Shown: positions 35,338 to 45,783 of the stretch, piece after piece
Layout: each line of letters starts with the position of its first letter
Numbering within the stretch: position 1 is the first letter of the stretch
Notes under the pieces: model-generated
What the model was told of the DNA's origin: nothing
Database searches by the model: none
What the model saw: the letters and a program-made list of their open reading frames with translations, nothing else
Made by a program: the position numbers and the translations under genes
Assembly (NCBI GenBank): GCA_002284895.1
Contig: CP015605.1
Coordinates: 1,054,001-1,118,000 of the forward strand
Length of the DNA stretch: 64,000 bases
Direction of reading: 5' to 3'
From: Actinobacteria bacterium IMCC19121
GTDB lineage: Bacteria > Actinomycetota > Actinomycetes > Nanopelagicales > Nanopelagicaceae

Positions 35338-36528
35338 TTATTTAATTGCGTTTTGCAGCTCTGAAACGCGATTAGTGCGTTCCCAAGCAAACTCTGGAAG
35401 TTCACGACCGAAGTGACCATAGGCACTGGTAAGTGAATAGATAGGTCGCAATAGATCTAAGTCACGGATAATCGCAGCAGGGCGAAGATCAAATACCGTC
35501 GTGACCGCGTTTTGAATCTTTGCTACTGGAACTGTTTCTGTCCCAAAAGTTTCGACAAACACGCCCACTGGCTGTGCTTTACCAATTGCGTAGGCAACCT
35601 GTACTTCACATCGTCGAGCTAATCCTGCTGCAACAACATTCTTGGCAACCCAACGCATTGCATATGCCGCAGAGCGATCCACCTTTGATGGATCTTTTCC
35701 ACTAAATGCGCCTCCGCCGTGACGAGCCATTCCACCGTATGTATCAACAATAATTTTGCGCCCAGTTAAACCAGCATCTCCCATAGGACCACCAATTACG
35801 AAGCGACCTGTTGGGTTAATCAAAGTACGCAAATCTTTGCGAGGTAGATCAATCGTCGAAAGAATTGGGTCAATAACATGCTCAATAACTTCAGGAGTGA
35901 GCTTCTTTGCCACATCTACTTCTTCAGCGTGCTGGCTTGAGATAACGACGGTATTGAGCGCAACTGCTCTATCTCCGTCATATTCAATGGTTACTTGAGT
36001 CTTTCCGTCGGGGCGAAGATATGGAAGTAATCCAGATTTGCGAACCTTTGTTAACTGCTGCGCAAGTGCATGGGCCAACCAAATCGGAAGTGGCATTAAC
36101 TCTTTTGTGTCATCGCAGGCGTAACCAAACATCAAACCTTGATCTCCAGCACCTTGTAGGTCTAGAGGATCAACTTGTGACCCAACGCGATGCTCATAGG
36201 CATCATCTACGCCTTGTGCAATGTCTTGAGACTGCTGACCAATCGAAATTGAAACACCGCAGCTATTTCCATCAAATCCCTTTTCAGATGAGTCATAGCC
36301 AATGTTTAAAACTGTGTCGCGAACAATGCCCATGACATCGGCATAACCATCAGTAGTAACTTCTCCAGCGACGTGGACCTGTCCGGTAGTGATGAGTGTT
36401 TCAACTGCTACGCGGGATTTCTTGTCTTGCGCGAGTAAAGAGTCCAAAACAGCATCAGAGATTGCATCGGCAATCTTGTCTGGGTGGCCTTCGGTTACTG
36501 ATTCTGAAGTAAATAGACGTTGTGACAT
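35338..36528 (-). CDS. metK: S-adenosylmethionine synthetase
   Basis: Makes SAM from methionine and ATP. The 396-residue protein starts [20 protein letters not shown] and carries [12 protein letters not shown] and [19 protein letters not shown], the two PROSITE-type MetK signatures. Length is normal. It is 4 bp downstream of coaBC and shows no SAM riboswitch upstream. SAM made here would feed TrmI and RsmB encoded nearby. Confidence 0.97.
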   Translation of the reverse strand: MSQRLFTSESVTEGHPDKIADAISDAVLDSLLAQDKKSRVAVETLITTGQVHVAGEVTTDGYADVMGIVRDTVLNIGYDSSEKGFDGNSCGVSISIGQQSQDIAQGVDDAYEHRVGSQVDPLDLQGAGDQGLMFGYACDDTKELMPLPIWLAHALAQQLTKVRKSGLLPYLRPDGKTQVTIEYDGDRAVALNTVVISSQHAEEVDVAKKLTPEVIEHVIDPILSTIDLPRKDLRTLINPTGRFVIGGPMGDAGLTGRKIIVDTYGGMARHGGGAFSGKDPSKVDRSAAYAMRWVAKNVVAAGLARRCEVQVAYAIGKAQPVGVFVETFGTETVPVAKIQNAVTTVFDLRPAAIIRDLDLLRPIYSLTSAYGHFGRELPEFAWERTNRVSELQNAIK

Positions 36529-36532
36529 TGTC

Positions 36533-37717
36533 TTATCCTAACTGTTCGCGGGCGTAATCAAGAAGATGATGGGCAAGCGTGTCTTTAGATTGTCGTGCAA
36601 TAGGGACTAAATCCCCATTTCGAAGCACAATAGTACCTTCAGTTTCATCCTCTCCAAAAATGGCTCCTCCGGTGACATCATTCACATAAATGAGGTCCAA
36701 ACCTTTGGAAACGAGTTTGGATTGTGCAGATGCAATGAGTTCGCTTGTTTGGGCCGCAAATCCAACCATCACTTGATTTGTCTTCTTTGCCGACAAGGTA
36801 GCCAAGAGATCGGGGTTAACTTGTAGATCTATAGAGGTGAAATCACTCTTTTCAATCTTCTCAACTGAACTCTGTTTTGGTCTTGCATCTGCAATCGCGG
36901 CACTCATCACCAAAATATCTGCATCAGGGAAGCTCTTCTCTAACTCAGTAAGCATCTGCTGGGCGCTTTCAACATGCGTAGTGAGCACACCTTCGCAATC
37001 AGCCATCTCTACATTTGCCGCAATCAGGTGAACAGTTGCCCCGCGTGCAGCTGCAGCTTTAGCAATGGCCACACCTTGCTTTCCAGATGATCTATTTCCG
37101 ATGAATCGAACTGGGTCGATAGCTTCTCGAGTTCCTCCAGCGGTTACCAACACCTTCTTACCTAGAAGATCGCGTTTGATCCCATTCATGGCAAAGAATT
37201 CATCGATAATTCTTTGTGTGTGAGGAAAGCGTCCTTGACCAGAATCTGAACCAGTCAGTCGACCAACTTCAGGCTCCATCACTACGAAACCACGCGCTCT
37301 AAGTGTTGCTACATTGTTAACTGTTGCAGGATCGAGCCACATGGATGGATGCATAGCAGGAACAACTAATTTTGGAACTCCACTTGCTAAGACTAGGTTG
37401 GTAAGCAAATCATCGGCTCTACCCATGGCCAAACGCGCAATCAGATCTGCAGTTGCTGGGGCGATAATGAAGAAATCAGCCAACTTGGCGAGTGAAATGT
37501 GGCGAACTTGATCAACGTCTTCCCACACTTGTGTTGTAACAGGGCGACCGGAAAGCGCCTGCCAGGTTGCAGCACCAACAAAATTGAGCGAATTAGGAGT
37601 AGGGACAACAGTGACCAAAAAACCATTGTCTTGGAGACGTCGCAATAAATCGGCTGATTTATATGCTGCAATTCCACCACCGATACCGAGAATAACCTCG
37701 CGGTTAGTGGCGCTCAT
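36533..37717 (-). CDS. coaBC: Phosphopantothenoylcysteine decarboxylase / phosphopantothenate-cysteine ligase
   Basis: Bifunctional CoA-synthesis enzyme of 394 residues: N-terminal flavin-dependent CoaC domain (about 1-180) and C-terminal CoaB ligase (about 185-394, [25 protein letters not shown]). The CoaC His is in [21 protein letters not shown]. Two other motifs differ from the E. coli form: PxMNxxMW reads PAMHPSMW, and the ACGD stretch with its catalytic Cys reads TGSD. These changes may be typical of actinobacteria; I could not compare. It follows rpoZ by 11 bp. Confidence 0.93.
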   Translation of the reverse strand: MSATNREVILGIGGGIAAYKSADLLRRLQDNGFLVTVVPTPNSLNFVGAATWQALSGRPVTTQVWEDVDQVRHISLAKLADFFIIAPATADLIARLAMGRADDLLTNLVLASGVPKLVVPAMHPSMWLDPATVNNVATLRARGFVVMEPEVGRLTGSDSGQGRFPHTQRIIDEFFAMNGIKRDLLGKKVLVTAGGTREAIDPVRFIGNRSSGKQGVAIAKAAAARGATVHLIAANVEMADCEGVLTTHVESAQQMLTELEKSFPDADILVMSAAIADARPKQSSVEKIEKSDFTSIDLQVNPDLLATLSAKKTNQVMVGFAAQTSELIASAQSKLVSKGLDLIYVNDVTGGAIFGEDETEGTIVLRNGDLVPIARQSKDTLAHHLLDYAREQLG

Positions 37718-37728
37718 AAAGTTAGTAC

Positions 37729-37977
37729 TTAAGCTGTTGGTTCTAGATTTTCAATCGTGAGCAAGCCTTCATTAATCTCGCGAAGTGCGATTGATAATGG
37801 CTTCTCATGAACGTGTGTTTCAACTAGTGGTCCGACATATTCAAGAAGACCTTCGCCTAGTTGTGAGTAATAGGCATTAATCTGACGAGCGCGCTTAGCT
37901 GCATACAAAACTAAACTGTATTTAGAACCGCTCTTATCTAGAAGTTCATCGATAGGTGGATTTGTAATGCCATCCAT
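37729..37977 (-). CDS. rpoZ: RNA polymerase omega subunit
   Basis: Small RNA polymerase assembly subunit, 82 residues. [20 protein letters not shown] is the conserved core, and the C-terminal [16 protein letters not shown] follows. Position between gmk and coaBC is the standard bacterial arrangement, with gmk-rpoZ 49 bp apart. No unusual residues are seen. Confidence 0.95.
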   Translation of the reverse strand: MDGITNPPIDELLDKSGSKYSLVLYAAKRARQINAYYSQLGEGLLEYVGPLVETHVHEKPLSIALREINEGLLTIENLEPTA

Positions 37978-38026
37978 GTTTATACCCCGCTCAGATCTAG
38001 TGTTCTGTGAGAATCCGTTTGCGGAC

Positions 38027-38899
38027 TCAAGAGGCCAATGCTACCAGTTGGGCAACCACTCGCTCGACGGCATCATTTACGATGACATGGTCGAAAAATG
38101 AGGCTGCCGCAAGCTCTTCTTGGGCTAACTGCAACCTATGAGCCCTTCTCTCGGGATCATCAGTTCCGCGCCCTTCAAGACGTGCTACCAACTCTTCCCA
38201 TGAAGGAGGTTCTAAGAAGACGAGTATTGCTTGCGGTAGATGAGCTTTGACTTGCTTTGCACCATCTATTTCGATCTCTAGCAAAACATTTTCACCCCGC
38301 AAGAGCGCATCCTGTACTTCAACACTAGGTGTTCCATAGCGATTTCCGGCAAACTCTGCCCATTCCAAAAATTCATCTTCTTTTATTCTGCGATCAAACT
38401 CGTCGTTAGTGATGAAAAAGTAGTCAATTCCATTGAGTTCATTGTTTCTTGGTTGTCTAGTAGTTGCAGAAACACTGACCCAGAAATCGCCTGATTTTCG
38501 AAGCAGCGCTGCAATTGTGCTCTTGCCTACTCCCCCTGGACCTGAGAGAACTATGAGTTTTCCAGGACGCACTGCATGTGTATTTTTCATAAATTCGTTG
38601 CGCAGTTCCTTAATTTGATGGCGTCCAAGTCCGGCAATTCTACGCGTTGGTGAGATGTTTAATCGCTCCATAAGGCTTTGTGCACGAACTTTTCCAACAC
38701 CCGAAAGCGCCTCTAACAGTTCTCTCACGCGCATTTTTGCCACAGCATCATCTGTATGTGCAATCTCCAACACTGTGTCAATCGTGTAATCACCAGATTT
38801 GATTTTTGACTTTACCTCGGCCCGCCGCTTTCTAGATGCTGCAGCCTTAGCTAATGCCTCAGCACGCTGCTGCGGCGTAAGTACTGGAGGTGCTCCCAT
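38027..38899 (-). CDS. gmk: mIHF-like DNA-binding domain fused to guanylate kinase
   Basis: One uninterrupted 290-residue frame carries two proteins that are normally separate neighbours. Residues 1-104 match the mycobacterial integration host factor mIHF, with an [18 protein letters not shown] start, [14 protein letters not shown] (residues 67-80) and [10 protein letters not shown]. Residues 112-290 are guanylate kinase, with P-loop GPGGVGKST at 120-128 and the GMP-binding [11 protein letters not shown]. An in-frame ATG at 38590 (codon 104) could start Gmk alone but has no good ribosome-binding site. Gmk makes GDP from GMP; mIHF is a nucleoid and stringent-response-linked DNA-binding protein. 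The fusion follows pyrF by 25 bp. Confidence 0.9.
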   Translation of the reverse strand: MGAPPVLTPQQRAEALAKAAASRKRRAEVKSKIKSGDYTIDTVLEIAHTDDAVAKMRVRELLEALSGVGKVRAQSLMERLNISPTRRIAGLGRHQIKELRNEFMKNTHAVRPGKLIVLSGPGGVGKSTIAALLRKSGDFWVSVSATTRQPRNNELNGIDYFFITNDEFDRRIKEDEFLEWAEFAGNRYGTPSVEVQDALLRGENVLLEIEIDGAKQVKAHLPQAILVFLEPPSWEELVARLEGRGTDDPERRAHRLQLAQEELAAASFFDHVIVNDAVERVVAQLVALAS

Positions 38900-38924
38900 G
38901 CGCTAACCCTAACTGCATGTGAAG

Positions 38925-39632
38925 TTAATTGAGAATCTGTTCTGCCAGCTCAATGGCTCGCTCACGCATGGCTTGGGCTCCATTAGCAAAACTTTGGGTG
39001 ATTGGGCGGCCAATGACAACGAGATTTGCGCCTCGATCGATAGCTTCGCGCGGCGTCATGGTTCGTGCTTGATCATCACCGCTCGAAGAATCTGTCGGCC
39101 TAACTCCAGGTGTGATAATCGTTATCTCCTCACCGACATTTTGACGAATAGCAAGAATTTCAAGTGGTGAACACACAATTGCTCGCGCACCACCAGCCAC
39201 GGCTATCTTTGCCAAGCCAACTGCTGAATCAAGGGCGTGGGACTTAAACCCTATCTCGGTAACATCTTTTTCTGACAAAGAAGTCAAAATCGTGACACCT
39301 GTGATGTGAGTAGAAGGCATTGCATCTGCAGCTGCCTGAACCATTGCACTTCCGCCCGATGCGTGCACTGTTAGGAACTTGGGCCGCAAAGTTGAAACAG
39401 CTCTAGCAGCCCCTGCAACAGTGTGTGGAATATCGTGGAGCTTTAAATCTAAGAAAATATCAGTGTTGCAACTATCAGCTATTGCCCTTATTCCATCATT
39501 TCCAAATGTCGTATAGAACTCCAAGCCTAACTTAACTACCGATATCACCCCATTAGTGGCGCTTACCCAAGCTTTAGCGATCTCTAAATCATTTGTGTCG
39601 ACCGCTAAAACAATGGGGGCTGGCTTGTTCAT
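38925..39632 (-). CDS. pyrF: Orotidine 5'-phosphate decarboxylase
   Basis: Final step to UMP. The 235-residue protein has the type 1 catalytic array LDLKLHDIPHT (Asp62, Lys64, Asp67) and the phosphate-binding ITPGVRP. It is 3 bp after pyrD at the end of the pyrimidine operon. Actinobacterial PyrF often belongs to a longer, divergent type 2 group, whereas this short one is of the type 1 form. Confidence 0.94.
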   Translation of the reverse strand: MNKPAPIVLAVDTNDLEIAKAWVSATNGVISVVKLGLEFYTTFGNDGIRAIADSCNTDIFLDLKLHDIPHTVAGAARAVSTLRPKFLTVHASGGSAMVQAAADAMPSTHITGVTILTSLSEKDVTEIGFKSHALDSAVGLAKIAVAGGARAIVCSPLEILAIRQNVGEEITIITPGVRPTDSSSGDDQARTMTPREAIDRGANLVVIGRPITQSFANGAQAMRERAIELAEQILN

Positions 39633-39635
39633 TAC

Positions 39636-40574
39636 CTACTCACTTTCCGGTCTATGTGCATAACCAATTGCTTGGCGTAGGGATGTGAAACCCTTTGCTA
39701 CCAATAAATCTTTGAGTTCATTTTGAATAGACTTAATGGCAGTTGGATTGCCAAAGCTTGCAGTTCCAATGGACACACCACTAGCACCAGCAGCAATCAT
39801 CTCTAAGGCATCCCTCCCACTAGATATTCCACCCATACCAAGAATAGGAACCTGTGGCATTTCAGCATGAACTTGATAAACAGCTCTCACTGCAATTGGC
39901 TTGATAGCTGGACCTGATAAACCGCCAGTTTTTCCACCAAGGTGTGGTCGCAAAGTGTCCAGGTTTATCACCATTCCTAACACCGTATTGATGAGAGCCA
40001 AACCATCGGCACCAGCTTCAACCACACCTTTGGCAATAGAGACTAGATCTGTAACATCTGGTGAAAGTTTGGCAATGATCGGTAGTTCTCCACCGATAGT
40101 TCTGCGCACACCATCGATGACTCGTCTTGAGGCTTCGGGATCACAAGCAAAAACTAACCCTCTATTTTCAACGTTAGGGCAGGAAATATTAACTTCAATG
40201 GCGCTAATGCCAGAAACCGAGCGCAATTTACGTGCCAGAGTTGAATACTCTTCAACGGTTTCTCCAGCAATAGAAATGATGATGCGCGCTTTTTGTTCAA
40301 CTAAAAACGGAACATCTTTGGCTAAAAATGCATCAATGCCTGGGCCCTGTAAACCGATGGAATTGAGCATTCCACTTGGTGTTTCAGCCATACGAGGAGT
40401 TGCTCGGCCATTGCGAGCCTTGAGCATCACTGACTTTGTTACAACACCTCCCATTGTTTTGATATCAAAAAACTGCGATAACTCGCGTCCTGAACTAGCA
40501 CAACCACTTGCGGTGAAAGTTGGAGCAGGAAACCACGCATTTCCTAAAGTAGTCGAAAAATCTAATGCGGTCAT
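39636..40574 (-). CDS. pyrD: Dihydroorotate dehydrogenase, class 1B catalytic subunit
   Basis: Oxidises dihydroorotate to orotate with FMN. The catalytic base is a Cys (Cys132 in VNISCPN), which places it in class 1, and the adjacent pyrK shows it is the NAD-linked 1B type. The 312 residues end near RHRPES-like AHRPESE. Its ATG overlaps pyrK by 4 bp. This is a soluble enzyme, unlike the membrane quinone-linked class 2 PyrD found in many actinobacteria. Confidence 0.93.
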   Translation of the reverse strand: MTALDFSTTLGNAWFPAPTFTASGCASSGRELSQFFDIKTMGGVVTKSVMLKARNGRATPRMAETPSGMLNSIGLQGPGIDAFLAKDVPFLVEQKARIIISIAGETVEEYSTLARKLRSVSGISAIEVNISCPNVENRGLVFACDPEASRRVIDGVRRTIGGELPIIAKLSPDVTDLVSIAKGVVEAGADGLALINTVLGMVINLDTLRPHLGGKTGGLSGPAIKPIAVRAVYQVHAEMPQVPILGMGGISSGRDALEMIAAGASGVSIGTASFGNPTAIKSIQNELKDLLVAKGFTSLRQAIGYAHRPESE

Positions 40575-41407
40575 AGCGCCTTACCAACTTTGTCCCATTG
40601 AACAAATGATCCATCCATAACAGGACCGTCGATACATGAGCGAAGCATCGAGATGTTTCCCTCAGAATCTGCAACAGGTAAAACACACGTCATGCATATT
40701 CCAATGCCGCACGCCATGGATTCCTCTACTGCGCATTGATGTACTACATCTGTTCCTCGTGTTATCTCATCAATAGCTGAAAGCATCGCCATTGGTCCGC
40801 AAGAGTAAATAACTGCAATATTGAGATCTTGTATCAATCCAGCAATAGGTTCAGTGACACGTCCGGTCTGACCCATGGAGCCATCTTCTGTGTAGATACG
40901 AAGGGAATTAACGGCGCGCTTGCCTTCCATGGGTGCATAAATCTTTGAAGCTGTACTTGCACCAAGCAACATGTCCACGCGACAGCCCTTAGCGTTGAGT
41001 ACCTCAGCTAAACCGAAAAGTGGAGCTGATCCATAACCGCCGCCAACAAGTAGAACTTGGACTGGTTCTGTTGGAATTCCGAAAGCAGTTCCAAGTGGAA
41101 CAACGATATCTAGAATCGCGCCTTCGACTTGAGCGCATAACCATTTACTGCCTTGTCCATGTGGCGCGACAATGAGCTCCATTGTTCCGCCAGAGACTGA
41201 GTTAGCCGATACTCGAGATATCGCAAAAGCTCTGCGCAATACCATTCGCGAATTCTCTCCACCAACATTTATCGCCACAAAGTTTCCAGGCCGACAACTT
41301 TGAGCCAGATCTCCAATGTTTATGATGAGCTGGTGATACTGACCCACGCGCTTGTTGCTCACAATATTTGCGCGAATCTGCGCCGCATTCTTATTGATGC
41401 CGGCCAT
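40571..41407 (-). CDS. pyrK: Dihydroorotate dehydrogenase electron transfer subunit
   Basis: Iron-sulfur flavoprotein partner of class 1B PyrD, passing electrons to NAD. The 278 residues include an FAD-binding ferredoxin-reductase fold and a C-terminal 2Fe-2S site with four cysteines (MACGIGICMTC plus SC after an insert). The ATG directly follows the carB stop. Together with PyrD it forms the alpha2beta2 complex. Confidence 0.92.
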   Translation of the reverse strand: MAGINKNAAQIRANIVSNKRVGQYHQLIINIGDLAQSCRPGNFVAINVGGENSRMVLRRAFAISRVSANSVSGGTMELIVAPHGQGSKWLCAQVEGAILDIVVPLGTAFGIPTEPVQVLLVGGGYGSAPLFGLAEVLNAKGCRVDMLLGASTASKIYAPMEGKRAVNSLRIYTEDGSMGQTGRVTEPIAGLIQDLNIAVIYSCGPMAMLSAIDEITRGTDVVHQCAVEESMACGIGICMTCVLPVADSEGNISMLRSCIDGPVMDGSFVQWDKVGKAL

Positions 41408-44400
41408 TTAGCCCAACCACTTCTGAAGAGACTTAATGGACAAGCTATTACTTTGTAAGAATCGAATACCTTCAACTGCTGCACTAAAGCCTGCAGTTGT
41501 TGTAATGATCGGGATTGAACGCTGAACCGATGCTGTGCGAATAGCCCAACCATCTTGACGTGTTCCCCTACCAACTGGAGTGTTAATTACTAGGTCTATA
41601 TCTCCAGAGTTAATGATTTCGACAATGGTTCTCTCCCCCATTGGCCCAGTACCCTCAGAGTTCTTTCGCACAGTCACGCACGTTACGCCATGCTTATTTA
41701 AAAAGCCGGCAGTTCCCTCCGTGGCTAGGATTCTAAAACCACATTCTTGCAAACCAAGCGCTGCTTGGATTCCAGATTCCTTGTCCTTATCAGCCAAGGA
41801 GATAAAGACTGTGCCGGATTTAGGAAGTGGACCAAAGGCAGCAATCTGGCTCTTGGCATAACTCTCACCGAAAGTTGGAGAAATACCCATCACTTCTCCC
41901 GTTGATCTCATCTCCGGTCCAAGTACGGCATCAACGCCGCGCCCATCACTTCTGCGGAATCTGTTCCACGGTAGAACGGCTTCCTTAACTGAAATTCCCT
42001 TTGCAACTCCATCTCCACTAGCCGGAAGTAGTAATTCGTTGCGCAGCTCGGCAATTGTTGAACCGACTGCAATCCTGGCTGCTGCTTTTGCAAGTGGAAC
42101 TCCGGTTGCTTTACTAACGAATGGAACCGTTCTAGATGCTCGAGGATTGGCTTCTAGTACATACAAAACGTTCTCAGCTATTGCGAATTGAATATTGATT
42201 AATCCGCGAACATCAACACCACGTGCAATCTTTTCAGTGGCTTGGCGAATTTCAGTGAGTTGGGCTGGTGTAACAGTCATTGATGGCAGAACGCAGGCGC
42301 TATCACCGCTGTGAATACCTGCTTCTTCGATGTGCTCCATCACCCCGCCCAGAAATAATTCGTGGCCATCAAAGAGGGCATCAACATCGATTTCAATGGC
42401 GCTATCTAAGAATCGATCTACAAGAACTGGGTGATCTGGCGTTATGTCGGTGGCCCGTGTGATGAATCCACCAAGTGCGGCATCGTCATAGACAATCTCC
42501 ATACCGCGTCCACCCAAGACGAATGATGGGCGAACCAGTACTGGATAACCAATTCTTTGAGCGATTGTGATCGCCTCTAACTGCGATGCTGCCATTCCAA
42601 ACTCTGGGGCGGTTAAGCCCTGCTCGTTGAGAATATTTCCAAATGCTCCACGTTCTTCAGCTAAATTAATTGCATCTGGCGAAGTTCCTAGAATCGTGAT
42701 GCCGGCAGCTTTCAAACCAGCAGCAAGACCTAGAGGAGTTTGTCCTCCCAACTGCGTGATTACGCCAAGGACTGGACCAGCAAGTGATTCTGCGTGCACG
42801 ACTTCTATAACATCTTCAAGCGTTAAGGGCTCGAAATAAAGACGATTACTTGTGTCGTAGTCAGTCGAGACTGTCTCGGGATTGCAGTTGACCATGATTG
42901 TTTCATAGCCAGCCTCGCGCAAGACAAAGGATGCGTGAACACACGAGTAATCAAATTCAATTCCCTGACCGATTCGATTGGGACCACTTCCCAAAATGAT
43001 TACGGCCGGACTCGTGCGAGGCTTAACTTCACTCTCTTCCTCATAGGATGAGTAGTGATACGGCGTGAAAGCTTCAAACTCTGCTGCGCATGTGTCGACA
43101 GTCTTATAGACAGGGCGAATCCCTAAATGATGACGCTCGCGACGAATGTCCTCTTCTTGCAGTCCGCGCAAGGCTGCGATCTGATTATCTGAAAAACCAT
43201 TTCCCTTTGCTTCGCGCAACTTCTCAGCCGTTAGTTCGCCCAGTTGTGTGAGAGCAAAGGCCTGTTCATTAATAATTTGAATCTGTCGCAGATACCACGG
43301 GTCGATCTTGGTTGCAGCGAAGACTTCCTCTATGGATGCACCGGCCCACATCGCCTTCTGTACCTGCTGGAGTCGATATTCGGTAGGAACTTTCATTGAA
43401 ACTAAGAGATTTGCCTTTTCTTGTTCACTTATCTGTGGCCAACTAAAAATGGCCTCCTTGCGCTCCAATGAGCGCAGAGCCTTCATGAGCGCTTCCGAGA
43501 AAGAGCGTCCAATAGCCATTGCTTCACCAACGCTCTTCATCGTTGTTGTTAAACGCGGATCAGCATCGGCAAATTTTTCGAAGGCAAAACGTGGCACCTT
43601 CACAACTACGTAGTCAAGCGTTGGCTCAAATGAGGCTGGGGTTGTTTTAGTGATGTCGTTCTGAATCTCATCAAGGGTGTAACCGATTGCTAGCTTTGTT
43701 GCAATCTTTGCGATTGGAAAACCAGTGGCCTTTGATGCCAAAGCACTAGATCGTGAAACTCTTGGGTTCATCTCGATAACAATGATTCGACCATTATCTG
43801 GATTGACTGCAAATTGAATATTGCATCCACCGGTTGCCACGCCTACTTCACGAATGATGTCAATTGATAGGTCTCGCAGCTTTTGATACTCAACATCAGT
43901 CAAAGTCATTGCCGGGGCAACGGTGATCGAATCTCCGGTGTGAGTACCCATAGGGTCAAGATTTTCAATAGTACAAACAATGACCACGTTATCCTTGTGA
44001 TCACGCATAACTTCAAGCTCATATTCTTTCCAGCCTAAGATCGATTCCTCTAGAAGAACCTCAGAAGTTGGGCTGTGACGCAATCCTGCTCCGGCAATTT
44101 GATTTAATTCCTCTTCATTAAATGCTATTCCAGAACCAAGACCGCCCATGGTGAAAGATGGACGTACAACCACTGGATAGTTCAGGTCAACAACTGCTGC
44201 GAAAATCTCTTCCATGGTGTGACAAATAACGGACTTAGCTGACTCTCCCCCGACTTTTTCGACAATTCCTCTGAACAATTCACGGTTTTCACCACGTTGA
44301 ATTGCAGGAACATCAGCACCAATAAGTTTCACACCATATTTTGCCAATATTCCTTTTTCAAAGAGCCCAATCGCAGCATTAAGTGCAGTTTGACCACCTA

Positions 44401-44668
44401 AAGTTGCTAAAACTGCATCCGGCTTTTCAAGTGCAATAATCTTTTCAATGATTTCGGAAGTGATTGGCTCGATATAGGTAGCATCTGCAAACTCAGGATC
44501 GGTCATGATTGTCGCTGGGTTTGAGTTAACCAAAATAACGCGAATGCCTTCAGCGCGAAGCACACGACAAGCTTGTGTTCCTGAATAATCGAACTCACAT
44601 GCTTGGCCAATAACAATTGGACCACTTCCAATTACAAGAACGCTTTTGATCGAAGGATCTAGAGGCAT
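41408..44668 (-). CDS. carB: Carbamoyl-phosphate synthase large subunit
   Basis: Makes carbamoyl phosphate for pyrimidines and arginine. The 1086 residues show two ATP-grasp halves (signatures [14 protein letters not shown] and [11 protein letters not shown]), with an oligomerisation region between, and a C-terminal allosteric MGS-like domain (from about residue 950, ending KWLG). Length is normal. The ATG shares one base with the carA stop (TAATG). Its position inside the pyr operon means it is under pyrimidine control, possibly limiting for arginine synthesis. Confidence 0.97.
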   Translation of the reverse strand: MPLDPSIKSVLVIGSGPIVIGQACEFDYSGTQACRVLRAEGIRVILVNSNPATIMTDPEFADATYIEPITSEIIEKIIALEKPDAVLATLGGQTALNAAIGLFEKGILAKYGVKLIGADVPAIQRGENRELFRGIVEKVGGESAKSVICHTMEEIFAAVVDLNYPVVVRPSFTMGGLGSGIAFNEEELNQIAGAGLRHSPTSEVLLEESILGWKEYELEVMRDHKDNVVIVCTIENLDPMGTHTGDSITVAPAMTLTDVEYQKLRDLSIDIIREVGVATGGCNIQFAVNPDNGRIIVIEMNPRVSRSSALASKATGFPIAKIATKLAIGYTLDEIQNDITKTTPASFEPTLDYVVVKVPRFAFEKFADADPRLTTTMKSVGEAMAIGRSFSEALMKALRSLERKEAIFSWPQISEQEKANLLVSMKVPTEYRLQQVQKAMWAGASIEEVFAATKIDPWYLRQIQIINEQAFALTQLGELTAEKLREAKGNGFSDNQIAALRGLQEEDIRRERHHLGIRPVYKTVDTCAAEFEAFTPYHYSSYEEESEVKPRTSPAVIILGSGPNRIGQGIEFDYSCVHASFVLREAGYETIMVNCNPETVSTDYDTSNRLYFEPLTLEDVIEVVHAESLAGPVLGVITQLGGQTPLGLAAGLKAAGITILGTSPDAINLAEERGAFGNILNEQGLTAPEFGMAASQLEAITIAQRIGYPVLVRPSFVLGGRGMEIVYDDAALGGFITRATDITPDHPVLVDRFLDSAIEIDVDALFDGHELFLGGVMEHIEEAGIHSGDSACVLPSMTVTPAQLTEIRQATEKIARGVDVRGLINIQFAIAENVLYVLEANPRASRTVPFVSKATGVPLAKAAARIAVGSTIAELRNELLLPASGDGVAKGISVKEAVLPWNRFRRSDGRGVDAVLGPEMRSTGEVMGISPTFGESYAKSQIAAFGPLPKSGTVFISLADKDKESGIQAALGLQECGFRILATEGTAGFLNKHGVTCVTVRKNSEGTGPMGERTIVEIINSGDIDLVINTPVGRGTRQDGWAIRTASVQRSIPIITTTAGFSAAVEGIRFLQSNSLSIKSLQKWLG

Positions 44669-45783
44669 TAGGACTTCACCTTCTTTCCCATCAAATCAAT
44701 GAAGCGATCAAAGAGATAGGCAGCATCATGAGGACCTGCCGCAGCCTCTGGGTGATACTGAACCGAAAAAGCAGCACCTTCTAGTAATTGCAAACCTTCA
44801 ACAACTCCATCGTTAAGACACACATGCGTTACCTCACCAGGTCCATAAACAGTTGTGAACTGGGTATCGGTAGGCGCTTTGAGAGCGAATCCGTGATTAT
44901 GCGCTGTGATTTCAACCTTCTGAGTGTTCTTATCAATAACTGGCTGATTGATACCGCGGTGACCAAACTGCAACTTATAAGTTTCAAAGCCAAGAGCGCG
45001 ACCAAGAATTTGATGGCCGAAACAAATACCAAAGATTGGAATATGCGCAGCTAAAACTTCTCTCACAAGTTCAATTGTCGCGGTCATGGTTGACGGATCT
45101 CCGGGGCCATTGGATAAGAAAACGCCATCAGGATGAATTGACTGAATCTGTTCAAAAGTTGAATCGTGTGGCATCACGTGAACTTCAACTCCGCGCTCTG
45201 CCAGCATTCTTGGTGTTGCCGCCTTAATGCCTAAATCGAGCGCTGCTACTACATACTTCTTCTTACCTACCGCTGGCACGACATAGGTCTTTGGTGTTGA
45301 GACATCTTTGACGAGGTAAGCACCAGCCATTTGAGGTGACTTACGCACTTCAACAACCATTTCTTCTCGTGTTAGTTCAAGGTTGGAAAATATGCCAACG
45401 CGCATCGCTCCACGATCACGTAGATGACGAGTAATTGCACGTGTGTCAACTCCCTGAATTCCAACTACATTCTGTGAAATCAATTCAGCTTCTAAATCAC
45501 TTTCAGAGCGCCAATTAGAAGTCAATGTTGATGGATTACGTACAACAAAACCGGCAACCCAAATCTTTGATGACTCATTATCTTGAGTATTCATACCGGT
45601 GTTACCAATATGCGGAGCAGTCATCACAACTACTTGCTTGTGATATGAAGGATCAGTCAGAGTCTCTTGATATCCCGTCATACCGGTTTGAAATACAGCT
45701 TCACCAAAAGTGCGCCCTGTAGCACCCCATGAGCGACCTTCGAAAATTCGACCGTCATCTAGAACAAGATATGCATGAGACAT
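44668..45783 (-). CDS. carA: Carbamoyl-phosphate synthase small subunit
   Basis: Glutaminase subunit of carbamoyl-phosphate synthase. The catalytic Cys is in FGICFGHQ and the His-Glu pair in [15 protein letters not shown] 45783 is used since it forms the TGATG overlap with pyrC, matching the pattern of other junctions; a GTG one codon earlier is possible. Length is 371 residues, typical. Confidence 0.96.
   Translation of the reverse strand: MSHAYLVLDDGRIFEGRSWGATGRTFGEAVFQTGMTGYQETLTDPSYHKQVVVMTAPHIGNTGMNTQDNESSKIWVAGFVVRNPSTLTSNWRSESDLEAELISQNVVGIQGVDTRAITRHLRDRGAMRVGIFSNLELTREEMVVEVRKSPQMAGAYLVKDVSTPKTYVVPAVGKKKYVVAALDLGIKAATPRMLAERGVEVHVMPHDSTFEQIQSIHPDGVFLSNGPGDPSTMTATIELVREVLAAHIPIFGICFGHQILGRALGFETYKLQFGHRGINQPVIDKNTQKVEITAHNHGFALKAPTDTQFTTVYGPGEVTHVCLNDGVVEGLQLLEGAAFSVQYHPEAAAGPHDAAYLFDRFIDLMGKKVKS

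Noticed and set aside
38027-38899. mIHF-gmk as two genes with a missed stop
   Set aside because: The frame is continuous across the joint with no stop, and both halves are in the same frame without an overlap or a good internal ribosome-binding site.
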